Origin: Streptomyces regalis | Lineage (GTDB): Bacteria > Actinomycetota > Actinomycetes > Streptomycetales > Streptomycetaceae | Assembly: GCF_001509475.1 (NCBI RefSeq) | Contig: NZ_LLZG01000011.1 | Span: 1 to 30,596, forward strand | DNA length: 30,596 bases | Reading direction: 5' to 3' | Shown here: positions 17,659 through 25,741 of the stretch, in pieces | How positions within the stretch are numbered: the stretch's first letter is position 1 | Layout: each line of letters opens with the position of its first letter | Translations under genes and position numbers: made by a program | Notes under the pieces: model-generated | Seen by the model: only the letters and a program-made list of their open reading frames with translations | Database searches by the model: none | What the model was told of the DNA's origin: nothing

Positions 17659-19212
17659 ATGCACGCTGACCTCTCCCGCCTCACGTTCCGCCCGCAGCGG
17701 CGCTACTCGGCGGTCATCGCCCAGCAGGGGCGCGTCCAGCTCGACGCGGACATCAACGAGCAGACCGCGATCCAGCTGCACCAGGCCCGCACGCTCGCTG
17801 CCGATCTGATCGGCCGGTACGGCGGTCCCGCGCGGGACGCGGGCTTCAAGGTCGACTACGTGGGCGGCAAGCACGACATCGACACGCTGCACATCCATGG
17901 CGGCCGCTACTACGTCGACGGCATCCTGCTCGACGCGACCCGTCCGGCGCCCGGCGTGCCCGTCCCGGACGACGACGCCGACGAGCAGGAGCAGGAGACC
18001 GCCGCCCCGCCCGCGTACTGGACCTACTGGGACCAGCCCGACGGCTTCCGCGACCCGGAGAAGCCCGGCGACCGGCTGCCCTCGCCCGCCACGTCGCCGT
18101 TCGTGGTCTACCTGAAGGTGTGGGAGCGGGCGGTCTCCGCCGCCGAGGACCCGACGCTGCGCGAGGTCGCGCTCGGCGCGGCGATGCCGGACACGGCCGC
18201 CCGTGTGAAGGTCGTCTGGCAGGTGCTGCCGCTGTCTCTGGCCGCGCTGGAGATCGAGGAGAGCGAGCCGTCCAAGGCGGTCGTCCGGGCCGCCTTCGAC
18301 AACTGGGCCAAGAAGCAGGCCACGCCCACCGCACGCCTCGCCGCCCGCAGCGAACGGCCCGACCACGCCGACGAGGACCCCTGCCTGGTCAAGCCGGACG
18401 CCCGCTACCGCGGCCAGGAGAACCAGCTGTACCGCGTCGAGGTCCACGCGGGCGGCGAGGCGAAGGACGCCACCTTCAAGTGGTCCCGCGAGAACGGCTC
18501 GGTGGTCTTCCCGGTCGACGAACTCGACGGAACCTGGGTGCAGTTGGCGTCCCTCGGGCACGACGACAAGCTGGACCTGGACGTCGGTGACCACGTGGAG
18601 CTCACCGACACCGCCTACGCCTCCCGCCTCGAACCGCTGCCCCTGCTCCGGATCGAGGAACTGGACCTGCCGGGCCGCCGGGTGCGCCTGAGCGCCGAGC
18701 CCGACCAGGCCGTGGGACGGCTGCCCCACCTCAACCCGTTCCTGCGCCGCTGGGACCACCACGAGGGACCGAAGCGCAAGGGCCGTACGACGGCACTGAA
18801 GGGCGGCGCGGTCCCGGTCGCGGAAGGGGAGTGGCTGCCGCTGGAGGACGGGGTCGAGGTGTACTTCGCCAAGGGCGCCACCTACCGCACCGGCGATCAC
18901 TGGATCATCCCCGCCCGCACCGCCACCGGCAGCGTCGAGTGGCCCACCGACCCGGCACGCCGCCCGCTGCTGCGCGGCCCCTTCGGCATCGTCCGCAGCT
19001 TCGCGCCGCTGGCCCTCGTCAAGGGCGAGGGCGGCACCGTCGACCTGCGCCTCGCCTTCAACCCGCTGGCCAGCAGCATCCCGGCCGCGGACGAGGCGAC
19101 GCTCGCGGCGGAGGAACAGGCGCGCCGCGAGGAGCAGTTGGCGGAGGACCCGTCGGGCGGGAGGTCGCAGACCACCGCGGATGCGGAGGCGTCGGCGGAG
19201 GGAGACGAGTAA
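17659..19212 (+). CDS. DUF6519 domain CIS-associated protein
   Basis: The 517-residue protein begins with LSRLTFRPQRRYSAVIAQQGRVQLDADINEQ, the start typical of DUF6519 proteins found near the end of phage-tail-like clusters. Strand-rich segments follow: LHIHGGRYYVDGILLDA, PFVVYLKVWERAV, QLYRVEVHAGGEA with FKWSRENGSVVFPV, and LDVGDHVELTD. A charged helical tail of about 45 residues closes it. The role is not established; position suggests a baseplate or tip accessory protein. AGGGGG lies upstream of ATG 17659 inside a small GC-rich palindrome, in a 56-base gap that is unusually wide for this operon. The stop overlaps the amidase start as TAATG. Confidence 0.82.
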   Translation: MHADLSRLTFRPQRRYSAVIAQQGRVQLDADINEQTAIQLHQARTLAADLIGRYGGPARDAGFKVDYVGGKHDIDTLHIHGGRYYVDGILLDATRPAPGVPVPDDDADEQEQETAAPPAYWTYWDQPDGFRDPEKPGDRLPSPATSPFVVYLKVWERAVSAAEDPTLREVALGAAMPDTAARVKVVWQVLPLSLAALEIEESEPSKAVVRAAFDNWAKKQATPTARLAARSERPDHADEDPCLVKPDARYRGQENQLYRVEVHAGGEAKDATFKWSRENGSVVFPVDELDGTWVQLASLGHDDKLDLDVGDHVELTDTAYASRLEPLPLLRIEELDLPGRRVRLSAEPDQAVGRLPHLNPFLRRWDHHEGPKRKGRTTALKGGAVPVAEGEWLPLEDGVEVYFAKGATYRTGDHWIIPARTATGSVEWPTDPARRPLLRGPFGIVRSFAPLALVKGEGGTVDLRLAFNPLASSIPAADEATLAAEEQARREEQLAEDPSGGRSQTTADAEASAEGDE

Positions 19213-20105
19213 TGGCCAGGCCCCTGAGCGCGTCCAAGATGGTGGAGATCCTCCGCGCGGAGGGTCTGACGGTCCACGAGGTGCGCAGCTGGCGCACCCA
19301 CAACCGCAACAGCAAGGGCGCCTGGGGCCCGGTGAACGGTGTGATGATCCACCACACCGTCACCAAGGGCACCGAGGCGTCGGTCAGCATCTGCTACAAC
19401 GGCTACTCCGGCCTGCCGGGCCCGCTGTGCCACGGCGTCATCGACAAGAAGGGCCACGTCCACCTCGTCGGCAACGGCCGCGCCAACCACGCCGGCCTCG
19501 GCGACAGCGACGTCCTGCGCGCCGTGATCAACGAGTCGAAGCTGCCGCACGACAACGAGGCCGACACCGACGGCAACGCCCGCTTCTACGGCTTCGAGTG
19601 CATCAACCTCGGCGACGGCAAGGACCCCTGGCCCGAGGCGCAGAAGGAGGCCATCGAGAAGGTCTCGGCCGCGATCTGCCGCCACCACGGCTGGAGCGAG
19701 CGCTCGGTCATCGGTCACAAGGAGTGGCAGCCGGGCAAGACCGACCCGCGCGGCTTCACGATGGACGGGATGCGCAAGCGCATCGCGCAGCGGCTGAAAG
19801 GCGGCGGCGGTGGCGGTGAGCCCGCCCCCGACCCGAAGCCCGTGCCCAAGCCGAAGTTCGTGCCGTTCCCCGGCAGCGGCTTCTTCCACATCGGTCAGAA
19901 GTCCCCGATCATCACCGCCATGGGCCGCCGCCTGGTCGCCGAGGGCTGCGGCCGCTACGAGGAGGGCCCGGGCCCCGAGTGGACCGAGGCCGACCGCCGC
20001 TCCTACGCCGCCTGGCAGCACAAGCTCCACTTCAAGGGCAAGGACGCGGACGGCATCCCCGGCAAGGTCAGCTGGGACAAGCTGAAGGTGCCTGACGTGG
20101 GCTGA
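19212..20105 (+). CDS. N-acetylmuramoyl-L-alanine amidase, phage-lysin type
   Basis: The 297-residue protein has an Amidase_2/PGRP-type catalytic domain (about 10-195) that should cut the amide bond between muramic acid and the stem peptide. Probable zinc ligands are His47 or His48 (MIHHTV), His169 (IGHKEW) and Asp178 (GKTDPRG). A Gly/Pro/Lys linker (about 199-220) leads to a C-terminal segment resembling a peptidoglycan-binding module (FHIGQKSPIITAMGRRL, WQHKLHFKGKDADGIPG). No signal peptide, Tat motif or membrane segment is seen, so the product would stay in the cytoplasm unless released, as for phage endolysins. ATG 19212 overlaps the DUF6519 stop, so it belongs to the CIS operon and is its last gene. 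Confidence 0.92.
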   Translation: MARPLSASKMVEILRAEGLTVHEVRSWRTHNRNSKGAWGPVNGVMIHHTVTKGTEASVSICYNGYSGLPGPLCHGVIDKKGHVHLVGNGRANHAGLGDSDVLRAVINESKLPHDNEADTDGNARFYGFECINLGDGKDPWPEAQKEAIEKVSAAICRHHGWSERSVIGHKEWQPGKTDPRGFTMDGMRKRIAQRLKGGGGGGEPAPDPKPVPKPKFVPFPGSGFFHIGQKSPIITAMGRRLVAEGCGRYEEGPGPEWTEADRRSYAAWQHKLHFKGKDADGIPGKVSWDKLKVPDVG

Positions 20106-20118
20106 GTGAACGGCCCCA

Positions 20119-20165
20119 CCGGAGCCGCCCTGAATACCCCGAGGAGGTATTCAGGGCGGCTCCGG
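20119..20165 (+). terminator. Strong hairpin terminator closing the CIS operon
   Basis: A perfect 20-base inverted repeat (20119-20138 with 20146-20165) encloses a 7-base loop, starting 14 bases after the amidase stop. There is no long T-run, which is common in high-GC actinobacteria. It separates the CIS operon from paaA and could block transcription in both directions. Confidence 0.88.
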
Positions 20166-20212
20166 CTTGTGTGACGGGTCTTGCTCGGCATCGGAAAACA
20201 AGTCACACTGGT

Positions 20213-20230
20213 ACCGAACGAATGGTCGGT
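20213..20230. promoter_or_regulatory. Candidate TetR-type operator upstream of paaA
   Basis: accgaacgaatggtcggt is an imperfect palindrome with outer arms ACCGA and TCGGT, 47 bases before paaA. Its size and arms suit a TetR-family repressor, and TetR-family PaaR proteins control paa operons in several actinobacteria. No such regulator is encoded in the window. A confident -35/-10 pair could not be assigned; TTGCTC at 20181 is a possible -35. Short GAAGCCGT direct repeats follow at about 20234-20257. Confidence 0.45.
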
Positions 20231-20276
20231 TGGGAAGCCGTGAAGCCGTGAAGCCGGAAGTCGGAAGCTGGTATCG

Positions 20277-21224
20277 ATGACGGAGCAGCTGCAGGAGCAC
20301 TTCGATGCGACGATCTCGCGCGACCAGCGGATCGAGCCGCGGGACTGGATGCCGGACGGGTACCGCAAGACGCTGATCCGCCAGATCGCGCAGCACGCCC
20401 ACTCGGAGATCATCGGCATGCAGCCGGAGGGCGAGTGGATCACGCGCGCACCGTCGCTGCGCCGCAAGGCGATCCTCTTCGCCAAGGTGCAGGACGAGGC
20501 CGGACACGGCCTGTATCTGTACTCGGCGGCGGAGACCCTGGGCGCCGACCGCGCGGACCTGACGAACCGGCTGATCGAGGGCCGCCAGAAGTACTCGTCG
20601 ATCTTCAACTACCCGACCATGAGCTTTGCCGACGTCGGTGTGATCGGCTGGTTCGTGGACGGCGCGGCGATCTGTAACCAGGTGCCGCTGTGCCGGTCGT
20701 CGTACGGGCCGTACGCGCGCGCGATGGTGCGGATCTGCAAGGAGGAGTCGTTCCATCAGCGGCAGGGCTTCGAGCTGCTGATGACGATGATGCGCGGCAC
20801 CGAGGCCCAGCGCGAGATGGTGCAGGACGCCGTGAACCGCTGGTGGTGGCCGTCCCTGATGATGTTCGGCCCGCCCGACGACTCCTCGCCCAATTCCGCG
20901 CAGTCGATGGCCTGGAAGATCAAGCGGCACAGCAACGACGAGCTGCGCCAGCGGTTCGTGGACATGACCGTTCCGCAGGCCGACAAGCTCGGCGTCACAC
21001 TGCCCGACCCGGAACTGCGCTGGAACGCCGAGCGCGGCCACCACGACTTCGGCACCCCCGACTGGGACGAGCTGATGCGGGTCATCAAGGGCGACGGCCC
21101 GTGCAACGACCAGCGGATGGAGCGGCGCAGGAGCGCCCACGAGGAGGGCGCCTGGGTGCGCGAGGCGGCCACCGCCCATGCCGCCAAGCAGGCGGCCCGT
21201 GCGGAGAAGGGAGCGGTGGCATGA
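20277..21224 (+). CDS. paaA: Phenylacetyl-CoA 1,2-epoxidase, oxygenase subunit PaaA
   Basis: The 315-residue catalytic di-iron subunit converts phenylacetyl-CoA to the ring-1,2-epoxide using O2 and electrons from PaaE. The carboxylate/histidine ligand set is visible: Glu44 (HAHSEII), Glu74 and His77 (DEAGH), Asp128 (WFVDGA), Glu157 and His160 (EESFH). Length and sequence are typical of the family, including the Trp-rich [16 protein letters not shown] segment. ATG 20277 follows GGAAG by 9 bases. It is the first gene of paaABCDE and overlaps paaB by four bases (ATGA). Confidence 0.97.
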   Translation: MTEQLQEHFDATISRDQRIEPRDWMPDGYRKTLIRQIAQHAHSEIIGMQPEGEWITRAPSLRRKAILFAKVQDEAGHGLYLYSAAETLGADRADLTNRLIEGRQKYSSIFNYPTMSFADVGVIGWFVDGAAICNQVPLCRSSYGPYARAMVRICKEESFHQRQGFELLMTMMRGTEAQREMVQDAVNRWWWPSLMMFGPPDDSSPNSAQSMAWKIKRHSNDELRQRFVDMTVPQADKLGVTLPDPELRWNAERGHHDFGTPDWDELMRVIKGDGPCNDQRMERRRSAHEEGAWVREAATAHAAKQAARAEKGAVA

Positions 21225-21514
21225 CCGCCGAGAAGCAGGACTGGCCGCTGTACGAGGTGTTCGTGCGCGGCAAGCGCGGCCTCAACCACGTCCACGTGGG
21301 GTCGCTGCACGCCGCCGACGACCGGATGGCGCTCACCCACGCGCGCGACCTGTACACGCGCCGCAACGAAGGCGTCAGCATCTGGGTGGTGCGCTCGGAG
21401 CACATCGCCGCCTCGACCCGCGACGAGAAGGATCCGTTCTTCGCGCCCAGCGCCGACAAGGTCTACCGCCACCCGACCTTCTACGACATCCCCGACGACG
21501 TCCCGCACATCTGA
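21221..21514 (+). CDS. paaB: Phenylacetyl-CoA epoxidase subunit PaaB
   Basis: The 97-residue protein is a full-length PaaB. Characteristic segments are [48 protein letters not shown] and [22 protein letters not shown]. PaaB is the small subunit that bridges PaaAC heterodimers in the multicomponent oxygenase and is needed for activity. ATG 21221 overlaps the paaA stop. Confidence 0.96.
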   Translation: MTAEKQDWPLYEVFVRGKRGLNHVHVGSLHAADDRMALTHARDLYTRRNEGVSIWVVRSEHIAASTRDEKDPFFAPSADKVYRHPTFYDIPDDVPHI

Positions 21515-21524
21515 AGGAGAGGGC

Positions 21525-22352
21525 ATGAGTGACGACCACGTCTACATGACCCTCGCCGAGGGACACGAGGACGACACCCGCTGGGCCTACGGCACCGGCT
21601 TCGAGGACCCGCTGCACGGCGTGGACACCACGGTGCCCGAGGGCATCGACGCCGGTGAACTGGCGGCCCTGTGCGTCGCGCTGGCCGACGACGCCCTGGT
21701 CTCGGCCCAGCGCCTGGCCGAGTGGATCACCCGCGCCCCCGAGCTGGAGGAGGAGGTGGCGCTCGCCAACATCGGCCTCGACCTCCTCGGCCAGGCCCGC
21801 CTGCTGTACTCCCGCGCCGGCCAGGTCGACGGCACCGGACGCGACGAGGACGCCTACGCCTACGTCCGGGACGCCGGCGACTTCCACAACGTACGCTTGG
21901 CCGAACTGCCGAACGGCGACTTCGCGTTCGCGATCGTGCGGCTGCTGGTGCTGTCCAGTTGGCGCCTCGCGCACTTCGAGCAGCTGGCGTCGCACCCGGA
22001 CCCCGTGCTGGCGGCGATCGCCACGAAGGGCGTTAAGGAGCTGGCCTACCACCGGCAGTACGCGGCGGAATGGGCGGTGCGCCTGGGCGACGGCACGCAG
22101 GAGTCGCACCGGCGGATGCGCCGCGCCCAGGAGCAAGTGGCCCCCTACCTGGGCGAGTTGTTCACCGCCTGCGACGTACGGGACGAGGTCGTGACGGTCC
22201 TGCGCCAGGTCACCGAGGCCGCCGGACTGCCCATGCCGGTGTACCGGCCGCTGCCCGGATCCGGCCGCGACGGCGAGCACACCGAGCATCTCGCGCCGCT
22301 GCTGGCCGAGTTGCAGGGTGTGGCCCGCGCCCATCCGGAGGCGACATGGTGA
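21525..22352 (+). CDS. paaC: Phenylacetyl-CoA epoxidase structural subunit PaaC
   Basis: The 275-residue protein is the ferritin-like structural partner of PaaA. Matching segments are LCVALADDALVSAQRLAEWI, LANIGLDLLGQARLLYSRAG, DFAFAIVRLLVLSSW and KELAYHRQYAAEWAVRLGDG. In this family the di-iron site is incomplete and the subunit supports PaaA rather than catalysing the reaction. AAGGAGAG lies just before ATG 21525. The end overlaps the paaD start. Confidence 0.96.
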   Translation: MSDDHVYMTLAEGHEDDTRWAYGTGFEDPLHGVDTTVPEGIDAGELAALCVALADDALVSAQRLAEWITRAPELEEEVALANIGLDLLGQARLLYSRAGQVDGTGRDEDAYAYVRDAGDFHNVRLAELPNGDFAFAIVRLLVLSSWRLAHFEQLASHPDPVLAAIATKGVKELAYHRQYAAEWAVRLGDGTQESHRRMRRAQEQVAPYLGELFTACDVRDEVVTVLRQVTEAAGLPMPVYRPLPGSGRDGEHTEHLAPLLAELQGVARAHPEATW

Positions 22353-22855
22353 CCACCCTGCTCGACGCACGGCGCGCCCGGCACGTCGCCGAAGGGGTGC
22401 CGGACCCCGAGCTGCCCATGCTCACCCTGGCCGACCTGGGCGTCCTGCGGGGCGTCGAGCTGACCGAGGACGGCACGGTGGTCGCGCGCCTGACCCCGAC
22501 CTACTCGGGCTGCCCGGCCATGGCCGAGATGCGGGCGGACGTCGCGGCGCGGCTGCGCGAGGCGGGGTACGCGCGTGTGGAGATCCGTACGGTCCTCGAC
22601 CCGCCCTGGACCAGCGACTGGATCACCCCGGCCGGCCGCCGCAAGCTCGCCGAGCACGGCATCGCCCCGCCCGGCCCCGCACCCCGCGGCGGCCCCGTCC
22701 CGCTCGTGCTGTCACCCACCCGGCACGCGGTGACCTGCCCGCGCTGCGGCTCGGCGGACACCGAGGAGACCTCCCGCTTCGCCGCCACGTCCTGCAAGGC
22801 GCTGTGGCGCTGCCGCACCTGCCGCGAGCCGTTCGAGTACGTCAAGGAGATCTGA
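22346..22855 (+). CDS. paaD: Phenylacetate pathway Fe-S/maturation protein PaaD
   Basis: The protein has 169 residues from ATG 22346 (GTG 22349 is the next codon). The N-terminal DUF59/MIP18-like domain contains VPDPELPMLTLADLGVLRGV and LTPTYSGCPAM. The C-terminal zinc-ribbon-like part has CPRCGS and CRTC, with a further Cys in TSCKALWRC. PaaD is thought to help assemble the iron centres of the epoxidase and is not part of the purified catalytic complex. It overlaps paaC by seven bases and paaE begins directly after its stop. Confidence 0.95.
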   Translation: MVTTLLDARRARHVAEGVPDPELPMLTLADLGVLRGVELTEDGTVVARLTPTYSGCPAMAEMRADVAARLREAGYARVEIRTVLDPPWTSDWITPAGRRKLAEHGIAPPGPAPRGGPVPLVLSPTRHAVTCPRCGSADTEETSRFAATSCKALWRCRTCREPFEYVKEI

Positions 22856-23971
22856 ATGGAAGGCCTGAGGGAAGCACAGACGGCTGCCGCGGTACGCCCG
22901 CGCACCCGCCGCCGTCCGGCCTTCCACGCCCTGCGCGTCGCCGCCGTGACGCCCCTGTGCGCGGACGCGGTCGCCGTCGGCTTCGACATCCCGGCGGAGC
23001 TGGCCGAGGAGTTCGCCTTCGAGCCCGGTCAGTCGCTGACGTTGCGGCGCGAGGTCGACGGGCGGGACGAGCGGCGGTCGTACTCGATCTGTTCGCCGGT
23101 CGGGTCGAGTCCGCGTATCGGCGTACGGGTCGTGCCCGGCGGCCTGTTCTCGTCCTGGCTGGTCGACGACGTACGTCCCGGCGACACCGTCGAGGTGATG
23201 GCCCCCACCGGCGCCTTCACGCCCGACCTCACCACGCCCGGCCATCACGTGCTGATCGCGGCGGGCTCCGGCATCACGCCCATGATGTCCATCGCCGAGT
23301 CCGTCCTGGCCGCCGACTCCCGCTCGACGGTCACTCTCTTCTACGGCAACCGCCGCACCGACACGGTGATGTTCGCCGACGAGCTGGCGGACCTGAAGGA
23401 CCTCTATCCGGCCCGGTTCCAGCTGGCGCACGTGCTGTCCCGCGAGCCGCGGGAGGCCGAGGTGCTTTCCGGCCGTATCGACGCCGACCGGCTGTCGACG
23501 CTCATCGACGCGCTGGTCGACGCACGGAGTGCCGACCATTGGTGGCTGTGCGGCCCGCACGGCATGGTCCGGGACGCACAGCGGGTGCTGGAGGGACTCG
23601 GCGTCCCGGCGGAGCGGGTGCACCAGGAGCTGTTCTACGCCGACGACGAGCCGGTACGGGAGGCGCACCACGAGGAGGCCGGCCCGACGGGCCCCGTCAG
23701 CGAGGTCACCATCACCCTCGACGGCCGTTCCACCACCGCCGCCCTGCCGAGGGAGCGGACCGTCCTCGATGGCGCCCAACGCAGCCGCCCCGACCTGCCG
23801 TTCGCCTGCAAGGGCGGCGTCTGCGGCACCTGCCGGGCCCTGGTCACCGACGGCAAGGTGGACATGCGGCGCAACTTCGCGCTGGAGCCGGCCGAGGTGG
23901 ATGCGGGCTACGTGCTGACCTGCCAGTCGTACCCGGTGTCCGAGACGTTGACGGTCGACTACGACAGCTGA
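22856..23971 (+). CDS. paaE: Phenylacetyl-CoA epoxidase reductase PaaE
   Basis: The 371-residue protein passes electrons from NADPH to PaaA. An FAD-binding barrel (about 15-125) carries RRSYSICSP. The NAD(P)-binding domain (about 130-260) has HVLIAAGSGITPMMSI, FYGNRRTDTVMFADEL and WWLCGPHGMV. The C-terminal plant-type [2Fe-2S] ferredoxin domain has the Cys set CKGGVCGTC plus the late Cys in VLTCQSYP. ATG 22856 immediately follows the paaD stop. No clear hairpin terminator was found after it. Confidence 0.96.
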   Translation: MEGLREAQTAAAVRPRTRRRPAFHALRVAAVTPLCADAVAVGFDIPAELAEEFAFEPGQSLTLRREVDGRDERRSYSICSPVGSSPRIGVRVVPGGLFSSWLVDDVRPGDTVEVMAPTGAFTPDLTTPGHHVLIAAGSGITPMMSIAESVLAADSRSTVTLFYGNRRTDTVMFADELADLKDLYPARFQLAHVLSREPREAEVLSGRIDADRLSTLIDALVDARSADHWWLCGPHGMVRDAQRVLEGLGVPAERVHQELFYADDEPVREAHHEEAGPTGPVSEVTITLDGRSTTAALPRERTVLDGAQRSRPDLPFACKGGVCGTCRALVTDGKVDMRRNFALEPAEVDAGYVLTCQSYPVSETLTVDYDS

Positions 23972-24289
23972 GCCGAGCGTCCGCGCCGCGGTGTCGACCA
24001 TGTGTTCTCGGACAGCCCGGACAGACGGGTCAGCAGTTCTGCCGAGAGCCTGAAGCCCACGGACATCAACGCGGCGTCGAATCGAGACGGTGGACCATTC
24101 CCGGATGATCCCGTATGCGTACGTGCGTTCGCATGTGGGTTTTCCGCGGCGCCCATGGCGGCGAACACGGCGTCGAACACGGTTTTCCTCACGCGTCGCA
24201 CTAGTCATATGTGCGGAAATTCGGCGGGTATCGCTCGCGGTTCGGCCGGGCATCGTTAGTTGGCGGGGTTTGAGGGTGAGAGGGGAACA
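23972..24289. other. Intergenic region between paaE and the DyP gene
   Basis: These 318 bases have lower GC than the flanking genes and no well-supported gene. A minus-strand frame of 80 codons (GTG near 24201 to 23959) runs through it and slightly into paaE. Its segment FDAALMSVGFRLSAELLTRLSGL looks protein-like, but there is no ribosome site and no recognised family, so it may be a gene remnant. The stretch must also hold the promoter of the peroxidase gene; no convincing -35/-10 pair was seen. Confidence 0.5.
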
Positions 24290-25243
24290 ATGCCGTCGTC
24301 GTCGATGCGGTTGACCGATGCACAGTCACAGCCGGTGCTCAGTCCGCCGGCGCCTGTCGCCGTCTTCCTGGTGGTCACGATCGAGCCGGGCGGCGAGCCC
24401 GAGGTGCGCGATCTGCTCGCCGGGCTCGCGGGACTGGTACGGGCCGTCGGATTCCCCAGTCCCGACGGCGGCCTGTGCTGCGTCGCCGGTGTGGGGTCCA
24501 CGGCCTGGGACCGGCTGTTCGGTGACCCGCGCCCCCAGGAGCTGCACCCCTTCAAGGAGCTGGAAGGGGCACGACACCGTGCCGTGTCGACCCCCGGCGA
24601 CCTGCTCTTCCATATCCGTGCCGCCCGCACGGACCTGTGCTTCGCCCTGTCCGCCGAGATCATGAAGCGGCTGCGCGACGCGGTCACCGTCCAGGACGAG
24701 GTCCAGGCCTTCGCCTACTTCGACTCGCGCAACGTCCTCGGCTTCGTCGACGGCACCGAAAACCCGGTCGGCCAGGCGGCGGCCGAGGCGGCGGTCGTCG
24801 GTGACGAGGATCCCGCGTTCAGCGGCGGAAGCTACGCGATCGTGCAGAAGTACCTGCACGACGTGGACGCCTGGGAGGCCCTGGCGGTCGAGGCCCAGGA
24901 GAAGGTGATCGGCCGCTCCAAGCTGACCAACATCGAACTCGACGTGCCCGGCTCCCACAAGGACGTGAACACGGTCACCGGCCCGGACGGGGAGGAGCCG
25001 GAGATACTGCGCGGCGCCATGCCGTTCGGCAGGCCCGGGCACGGCGAGTTTGGCACGTACTTCATTGCCTATGCCCGCACGCCCGAGATACCCGAGGCCA
25101 TGCTGCGGAAGATGTTCCTGGGCGGCCCGGAATCCGGCCCCGACCCGATCCTCGACTACTCGCAGGCCGTCACCGGAACCCTCTTCTTCATCCCACCGGT
25201 CGCTTTCCTCGAGTCGATCCAGGAAAGGTCCGTGACGGACTGA
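24290..25243 (+). CDS. DyP-type heme peroxidase, YfeX/DypB-like
   Basis: The 317-residue protein is a dye-decolorizing peroxidase of the compact B (P) class. It has the GXXDG motif in GFVDGTENP (Asp154), a probable proximal heme ligand His223 (PGSHKDVN), distal Arg241 in ILRGAMPFG, and the C-terminal GEFGTYFIAYAR and MFLGGP segments. It should use H2O2 to oxidise dyes, phenolics or porphyrinogens; the real substrate is unknown. No Tat or Sec signal is seen, so it is cytoplasmic unless packaged. No encapsulin gene is in the window. ATG 24290 is chosen over the in-frame TTG at 24260 because GAGAGGGGA ends 3 bases upstream. The residue two after Arg241 is Ala, where Rhodococcus DypB has Asn246, judged from recalled spacing. 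Confidence 0.93.
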   Translation: MPSSSMRLTDAQSQPVLSPPAPVAVFLVVTIEPGGEPEVRDLLAGLAGLVRAVGFPSPDGGLCCVAGVGSTAWDRLFGDPRPQELHPFKELEGARHRAVSTPGDLLFHIRAARTDLCFALSAEIMKRLRDAVTVQDEVQAFAYFDSRNVLGFVDGTENPVGQAAAEAAVVGDEDPAFSGGSYAIVQKYLHDVDAWEALAVEAQEKVIGRSKLTNIELDVPGSHKDVNTVTGPDGEEPEILRGAMPFGRPGHGEFGTYFIAYARTPEIPEAMLRKMFLGGPESGPDPILDYSQAVTGTLFFIPPVAFLESIQERSVTD

Positions 25244-25290
25244 ACCCGCCCACGACGAGAACGCGAGGAGGGGGCAGAGCGAGGAGGAGG

Positions 25291-25683
25291 TCAGGGGCGC
25301 TCTGCGGCGCACTCCGCGTCCCGCTCCTTCAGGCGGGCCGCCTCCTTGCGGACCTCGGCCTGGGTGGCGCGCTCCTTCTGCAGCCACTCGGGCTGCTCCT
25401 GCTTCAGCGCCTCGATCTGCTCGGTGGTGAGGGGCTCCGTGACACCGCCGCGGGCCAGGCCCGCGATGGAGACGCCGAGCTTCGCCGCGACCACCGGGCG
25501 GGGGTGCGGGCCGTCGCGTCGCAGGTCGCGCAGCCACTGAGGCGGGTCGGCCTGCAGCGCGTTCAGTTCCGCGCGCGTGACGACACCTTCCCGGAATTCG
25601 GCGGGGGTGGCTTCGAGGTACACACCCAGCTTCTTGGCCGCGGTCGCGGGCTTCATGGTCTGGGTGCTTTGGTGCGACGTCAT
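25291..25683 (-). CDS. DUF5997 family protein
   Basis: The 130-residue protein belongs to DUF5997, a conserved actinobacterial family of unknown function. Conserved stretches are KPATAAKKLGVYLEATPAEF, LQADPPQWLRDLRRDGPHP and VVAAKLGVSIAGLARGGVTE. The rest is a charged C-terminal helix. It looks like a small soluble, possibly DNA- or protein-binding protein; no catalytic motif is seen. The ATG has no Shine-Dalgarno sequence, but a TACCCT -10 box lies 7 bases upstream, so it is probably leaderless. It is divergent from the LysR-like gene, and I recall the two families being found side by side. Confidence 0.85.
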   Translation of the reverse strand: MTSHQSTQTMKPATAAKKLGVYLEATPAEFREGVVTRAELNALQADPPQWLRDLRRDGPHPRPVVAAKLGVSIAGLARGGVTEPLTTEQIEALKQEQPEWLQKERATQAEVRKEAARLKERDAECAAERP

Positions 25684-25741
25684 GGTCCCAAGGGTATCGA
25701 CTGGGTGAACCGCCGCCGACCACGGCCGGTAACCTGGCCAG
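25684..25741. promoter_or_regulatory. Divergent leaderless promoter pair
   Basis: This 58-base gap separates two start codons pointing outward. On the minus strand, TACCCT (25691-25696) lies 7 bases before the DUF5997 ATG. On the plus strand, TAACCT (25730-25735) lies 6 bases before the GTG of the LysR-like gene. Both fit TANNNT with a transcription start at or next to the start codon, and neither gene has a ribosome site. Confidence 0.6.

Noticed and set aside
22712..24253. 513-codon minus-strand frame opposite paaD/paaE
   Set aside because: paaE and paaD have full domain sets on the plus strand; this frame is an antisense shadow.
25274..25305. Inverted repeat between the peroxidase and DUF5997 genes
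   Set aside because: It has only a 7-base stem with an 18-base loop, partly inside the DUF5997 coding end; too weak to call a terminator.
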